Assembly (NCBI GenBank): GCA_963768765.1
Contig: CAVYJK010000027.1
Coordinates: 77,067-141,066 of the forward strand
DNA from: DASWLF01 sp963768765
GTDB taxonomy: Bacteria > Desulfobacterota > Desulfobaccia > Desulfobaccales > 0-14-0-80-60-11
Direction: 5' to 3'
Length of the DNA stretch: 64,000 bases
The position numbers were made by a program, and so were the translations under genes. How positions within the stretch are numbered: the stretch's first letter is position 1; every line of letters begins with the position of its first letter. This document shows, piece by piece, positions 60,280-64,000 of this stretch. The notes beneath the pieces were generated by a model. The model searched no databases and had not been told where the DNA came from. It saw only the letters and a list, made by a program, of their open reading frames with translations.

Positions 60280-61819
60280 ATGACACGCCTGACGACCAGA
60301 CGCCGCAGCCGGACCTCGACGCAAGAGGATGCGAAAGCAGCGGCGGCGCGCGCGCCCTTCGTCTCCCGCAAGCTCGACACCTTCAGCGTGCTCTCGACGG
60401 AGGGCCTCGAACTCATCGAGCGCAACGCCGACACCATCCTCAAGGAAACCGGGAATGGAGTTTCACGGCGATCCGGAGATCCTCGCGATCTTCCGCGACG
60501 CAGGCTGCGACGTGCGAGATACGCGGGTGCGTTTCGAGCCGGGCTTCTGCCGCAGCACCATCCAGGCGACAGCACCCCGCCAGTTCACGCAGCATGCGCG
60601 CAACCCCGCGAACGACGTGCAGCTCGGCGGCAACGCCACGGTGCTCTGCCCGTCCTGGGGGCCGCCCTTCGTGCATGACCTCGACCGCGGCCGCCGCTAT
60701 GCCTCCCACGCCGACTTCGTCGAACTGGTGAAGCTGCACCAGACCCTGCCGTGGCTGCATCATTCGGGCGGCGTGGTCTGCGAGCCGGTCGACCTGCCCG
60801 CCAACAAGCGCCACCTCGACATGCTCTATGCCCACATCCGCTGGTCCGACCGCGCCTTCATGGGGGCCTTCATCGGCGCGGAGCGCGCGGGCCACGCCAT
60901 CGACATGGCGAGGATCCTGTTCGGCGCCGACTTCGTGGCCGAGAACCCGGTCCTCTACTGCGTCTCCAACACCAATGCGCCGCTGGTGCTCGACCAGAAC
61001 ATGTCGGGCGCGCTCAAGACCTATGCCCGCGCCAACCAGCCCGTCGCCTGCACGCCCTGGGTGCTGACCGGCGCCATGAGCCCGACCACCGTGGCCGGAC
61101 ACGCTGGCGCAGGTCCTGGCGGAGGCCACGGCCTGCCTCGCGCTGGTGCAGCTCATCAATCCCGGCGCGCCCTGCCTCATGGGCAGCTTCGCCTCCACCA
61201 TGTCCATGCAGTCGGGTGCACCCACCTTCGGCACGCCGGAAGCGGGCCTGATGGTGCTGGCGGCAGGCCAGCTCGCCCGCCGCCTCGGCGTGCCGCTGCA
61301 CACGGTGGGCACGCTGTCGGCGTCCAAGCTTCCCGATGCGCAGAGCCAGCAGGAGGCGGCCTGGGGCCTGCATGATGTCGATGTTCGCCGGCGCCAACCT
61401 CATCAACCACGCCACCGGCTGGCTCGAGGGCGGGCTCGTCACCTCCTACGAGAAGACCATCATCGACCATGATCTGTGCGGCAAGGTCGCCCGCTTCTTC
61501 GACGGCATCGACCTCAGCGAGAATGCCCAGGCCATGTCGGCCATCGCCGGAACCGGTCCCGGCCAGCATTTTCTCGGCAGCGACCATACGCGGCTGAACT
61601 TCATGTCGGCCCTGTTCCGGCCATGGACGCCCGACAACAATTCCTTCGAGCAGTGGCAGGCCGAAGGCGGCAAGGATGCGGCGACGCCGCGCCAACGCCA
61701 TGTGGAAGAAGCAGCTCGAACGCTACGAGGACCCCGGCCTCGATCCCGCCATCGACGAGGCGCTGAAGGACTATATCGCCAAGGTGAAGGCCTCCATGCC
61801 GGACGTGAACTACTTCTGA
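60280..61819 (+). CDS. MttB (COG5598) family methyltransferase, non-pyrrolysine type likely, several frameshifts
   Basis: Corrinoid-dependent methyltransferase family acting on trimethylamine or quaternary amines. About 510 residues after joining frames: KLDTFSVLSTEGLELIERNADTILKETG, FHGDPEILAIFRDAGCDVRDTRVRFEPGF, GGVVCEPVDLPANKRHLDMLYAHIRWSDRAFMGAFIG, ALVQLINPGAPCLMGSFASTMSMQSGAPTFGTPEAGL, SMFAGANLINHATGWLEGGLVTSYEKTIIDHD and YIAKVKASMPDVNYF. Breaks near 60455, 61100, 61375 and 61690. No in-frame amber codon is needed to join the pieces, so pyrrolysine is unlikely. The stop overlaps the next ATG (TGATG). Confidence 0.88.
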
Positions 61820-63470
61820 TGCCAGCGATCATCATCATCGGCGGCGGTGCCGTTGGCCTGAGCGTCGCCTATCATCTGGGCCAGCGCGGCGCCACGGACG
61901 TCGTGCTGCTCGAGCGCAACCAGCTCACCTCCGGCACGTCGTGGCATGCGGCGGGCATCGTCGGCCCCTTGCGCGCCACCGCGGCGATGACGAGGCTCGC
62001 CTCGCACGCGCTGGAGCTGTTCCCGCGGCTCGAGGACGAGACCGGCATGAGCACCGGCTACCGCCGCACCGGCGGCTATTGGCTGGCCCGCGTGCCCGAA
62101 CGCATGGACGAGCTGAGCCGCATCTGCGCGGTGGGCCGCCACATGGGACTCACGCCATCGATCGTCGCGCCGCAGGAGGTCGCCGTCCCGCAGCTCGATC
62201 TCACGGATCACGTCGGCGCGCTGATGGTGCCGGAGGATGCCAACGTCAACCCGGTCGACCTCTGCATGGCCTATGCGCGCGCCGCGAAGACCCACGGCGT
62301 CAGCATCCGCGAGGGCACGGGCGTGCGCCGCATCCTCACCGAGAACGGCCGCGCCACCGGCGTCGAACTTGCCGACGGCAGCACGCTGACGGCGGAGAAG
62401 GTCGTGCTCTGCGCCGGCGCCTGGTCGAAGAAGCTGGCGGACGAGGCCGGCGTCGCGCTGCCGCTGCAGGCGGTGCGAGCACATGTACATCGTCACCGAG
62501 CCGATGCCGGGCCTGCCCAACCCCTTCCCCGTGGTGCGCGACCTCGACACCGGCATCTATGTGAAGGGCGATGCCGGCCGCCTCGTCATCGGCGGCTTCG
62601 AGCCCGACGCCAAGGTGTGGGACGCCTACGGCCCCGAGGGCGACCGCGCCTTCCTCGAAATGCCGGAGGACTGGGACCAGTTCGGCCCCTTCATGGAGGC
62701 GGCCCTGGCGCTCGGTGCCGCAGCTCGCCGACACCGGCATCCAGCGCTTCATGAACGGCCCCGAGAGCTTCACCGCCGACACCCGCCCCTATATCGGCGA
62801 GACGCCGGAGGTCGACGGCCTCTACGTGGCGGCGGGCATGAACTCGGTCGGCATCATGAGCTCCGCCGGGCATCGGCGAGGTGCTGGCCGACTGGATCGT
62901 CGACGGGCGCGGAGCCGCGCGACCTGTGGGGCGTCGACATCGCGCGCGCCGACCCGAGCGGCGGCACGCCGCGCACATGAAGGAGCGCATGCGCGAGGCG
63001 GTGTCGGATCTCTTCGCCGTGCACTGGCCCTTCAAGCAGCCCGGCGCCGGGCGCAACCTGCGCAGCTCGCCCCTGCACGAGCACTGGGCCGCACAGGGCG
63101 CCGTCTTCGGCCTCACCGTCGGCTGGGAACGCGGCCTCTGGTATGCAGCGAGCGAGGCCGAACGCCAGCTTCCCTATTCGGCGAGTGGCGAGCAGCCGTG
63201 GCAGCCGATCGCCGAACGCGAGGCCGCGGTGATGAAGGATGGCGCGGCGCTGCTCGACCTCACGCCCTTCACCAAGCTCGACGTCTCGGGCCCGGATGCC
63301 TTGCCCCTGCTCAACCAGCCTCGCGGCGGCGCAGATGGATGTGCGCGGTCGGGACGCGCCGTCTACACGCCGCTGCTCAACGCCAAGGGCGGCATCGAGG
63401 CCGATGTCACGGTCACGCGGCTGGCGGCAGATCGCGTTCCGCCTCGTCTCGGGCGCGGCGACAGTGCGAA
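61819..63470 (+). CDS. FAD-dependent oxidoreductase, dimethylglycine/sarcosine dehydrogenase-like, frameshifted and cut short
   Basis: N-terminal DAO domain: IIIIGGGAVGLSVAYHLGQRGATDVVLLERNQLTSGTSWHAAGIVG (dinucleotide fold, histidine in SWHAAG that binds FAD covalently in this family). Later EHMYIVTEPMPGLPNPFPVVRD, YIGETPEVDGLYVAAGMNSVGIMSSAG, then a GCV_T-like part (KDGAALLDLTPFTKLDVSGPDALPLLNQ; VYTPLLNAKGGIEADVTVTRLA). At least six indels (near 62477, 62715, 62870, 62910, 62980, 63320). Family members run about 800 residues; this one loses its last ~250 after FRLVSGAATV. Coupled to the mttB-like gene. Confidence 0.85.
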
Positions 63471-63530
63471 CATCTCGCTACACGGAACCGCACGAAGAGG
63501 AGCGCTTGCAAAGCGCGTTAAGCGGAGGTG
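63460..63530. other. Second discontinuity: flavoprotein gene breaks off
   Basis: The GCV_T domain stops being recognisable after about 63470. In another frame a basic peptide (..ARRGALAKRVKRR) ends in a TGA overlapping the next ATG (TGATG), as the end of an operon gene would. Either a deletion/rearrangement or a second mis-join. Confidence 0.5.
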
Positions 63531-63728
63531 ATGTCGCTGAGTGCTCGCTTTGTCGCCGGACAGCTTGATCTCGATGCTGCTGGCTTCCACGCTCTCTGCC
63601 TCGACCGAATGGATACGATCAATGCGGAGCGCCCCACAGGCGGAGAAGACCGATCTGCGTTCTTAAAGGGCTGTGTGGACGACATTGCGGATCGCTGCCT
63701 TCTCCGCTTTGAGAGGCCTGCCCAATGA
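63531..63728 (+). CDS. Small protein of unknown function
   Basis: 65 residues (MSLSARFVAGQLDLDAAGFHALCLDRMDTINAERPTGGED..), soluble, not recognised. GGAGGT touches the ATG directly, which is too close for an ideal ribosome-binding site; the overlap with an upstream stop suggests coupling instead. Its own stop overlaps the next start (ATGA). Confidence 0.5.
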   Translation: MSLSARFVAGQLDLDAAGFHALCLDRMDTINAERPTGGEDRSAFLKGCVDDIADRCLLRFERPAQ

Positions 63729-64000
63729 AATCACTCAACCGTATCGGCCAGTGCCCCGTGAGTCTTCCGCTGTCGGCTGATGACATCCTCGAGTTCCATG
63801 CTGCACGCCTGCTTTTGTTGTTGAGCGTATGTGGGGTATCGGGCCGCATTGACGGTCTGACCAAAATGGCCAAGCTCGATTTCTTTGCACGCTACCCCGC
63901 CTTCTTTGAAACAGCCCGACACTGCAAGCGCCCCAGCAGATGGAGTCGGGGTGACGGATCACAAGGGGCGTGACGAAGCCGTTGAGTCAGCAATGGTGCG
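63725..64000 (+). CDS. Uncharacterised accessory protein, 5' part (runs off the window), one frameshift
   Basis: MKSLNRIGQCPVSLPLSADDILEFHAARLLLLLSVCG then GRIDGLTKMAKLDFFARYPAFFE, a winged-helix-like start. An indel near 63930 separates this from SAPADGVGVTDHKGRDEAVESAMVR, which continues to the edge. Proteins with the G-L-T-K-x-A-K-L-D-F-x-x-R-Y-P and E-S-x-M-V-R pattern are, as I recall, found beside ATPase genes in putative defence loci; I cannot confirm this here. Confidence 0.45.

Overview
The window reads as two unrelated genomes joined in one contig, with a possible third fragment at the right edge. From the left edge to about 48.24 kb the genes, operon orders and abundant intergenic palindromes suggest one GC-rich anaerobe-like bacterium, most likely a Desulfobacterota (deltaproteobacterial) relative; this is inferred from protein character, not from a search. 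From about 48.26 to 63.47 kb the genes are alphaproteobacterial in style (Hyphomicrobiales-like cpa/Flp pilus genes, NnrS nitric-oxide cluster, MttB-family methyltransferase plus FAD amine oxidase). None of the left-hand repeat families recurs there, and one gene on each side of the join is left without its natural neighbours. The last ~530 bases again follow a broken gene and hold the start of another, unrecognised operon.

Left part. 0-12 kb: 3' end of dnaB, two hsp20 genes, a YrfG-like HAD phosphatase, murA, an orphan DNA methyltransferase, a LysE-type exporter, an MBL-fold hydrolase, coaBC with a family-4 uracil-DNA glycosylase, an NfeD protease with its slipin partner, and a small Rho-N-domain protein. 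12.1-12.6 kb: a 381-bp element bounded by a 34-bp inverted repeat, then a bidirectional terminator. 12.6-28.3 kb: a complete complex I operon on the minus strand, in transcription order nuoE-F (fused), A, B, C, D, a small secreted protein, G, H, I, J, K, L, M, N, with a good promoter in front and islands of hairpins between several cistrons. 28.4-35.3 kb: a YdcF-like protein, a degenerate KptA/Tpt1 homologue, a three-gene operon (HExxH protein, FmdB zinc ribbon, helical protein), an amidohydrolase, a Mth938-domain protein, a TrmJ-like methyltransferase and an aldo/keto reductase. 35.4-41.5 kb: uvrC converging on the classical rpsB-tsf-pyrH-frr-uppS operon. 41.7-46.4 kb: four membrane proteins, one next to an ABC-ATPase remnant. 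47.2-48.2 kb: a TadE/TadG-like pilus protein.

Right part. 48.3-53.8 kb: Flp/Tad pilus genes (flp pilin, cpaB, cpaC, a truncated secreted protein; cpaA prepilin peptidase on the other strand behind a GT-C-like membrane protein). 54-55 kb: acetamidase/formamidase. 55-57.9 kb: nitric-oxide response cluster (nnrS, hemerythrin, DUF1858, Crp/Fnr regulator) with two candidate TTG-N8-CAA boxes in its divergent promoter. 58-59.2 kb: Tat-exported serine hydrolase of the beta-lactamase class C type. 59.2-63.5 kb: LysR regulator divergent from an MttB-family methyltransferase and a DMGDH/sarcosine-oxidase-like flavoprotein, a probable methylated-amine catabolic unit.

Quality caveat: about sixteen genes carry one or more single-base indels that split an otherwise well conserved frame. 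They are denser on the right. The pattern suggests assembly or read errors rather than real pseudogenes, so such genes are given here as single CDSs with the break positions stated.
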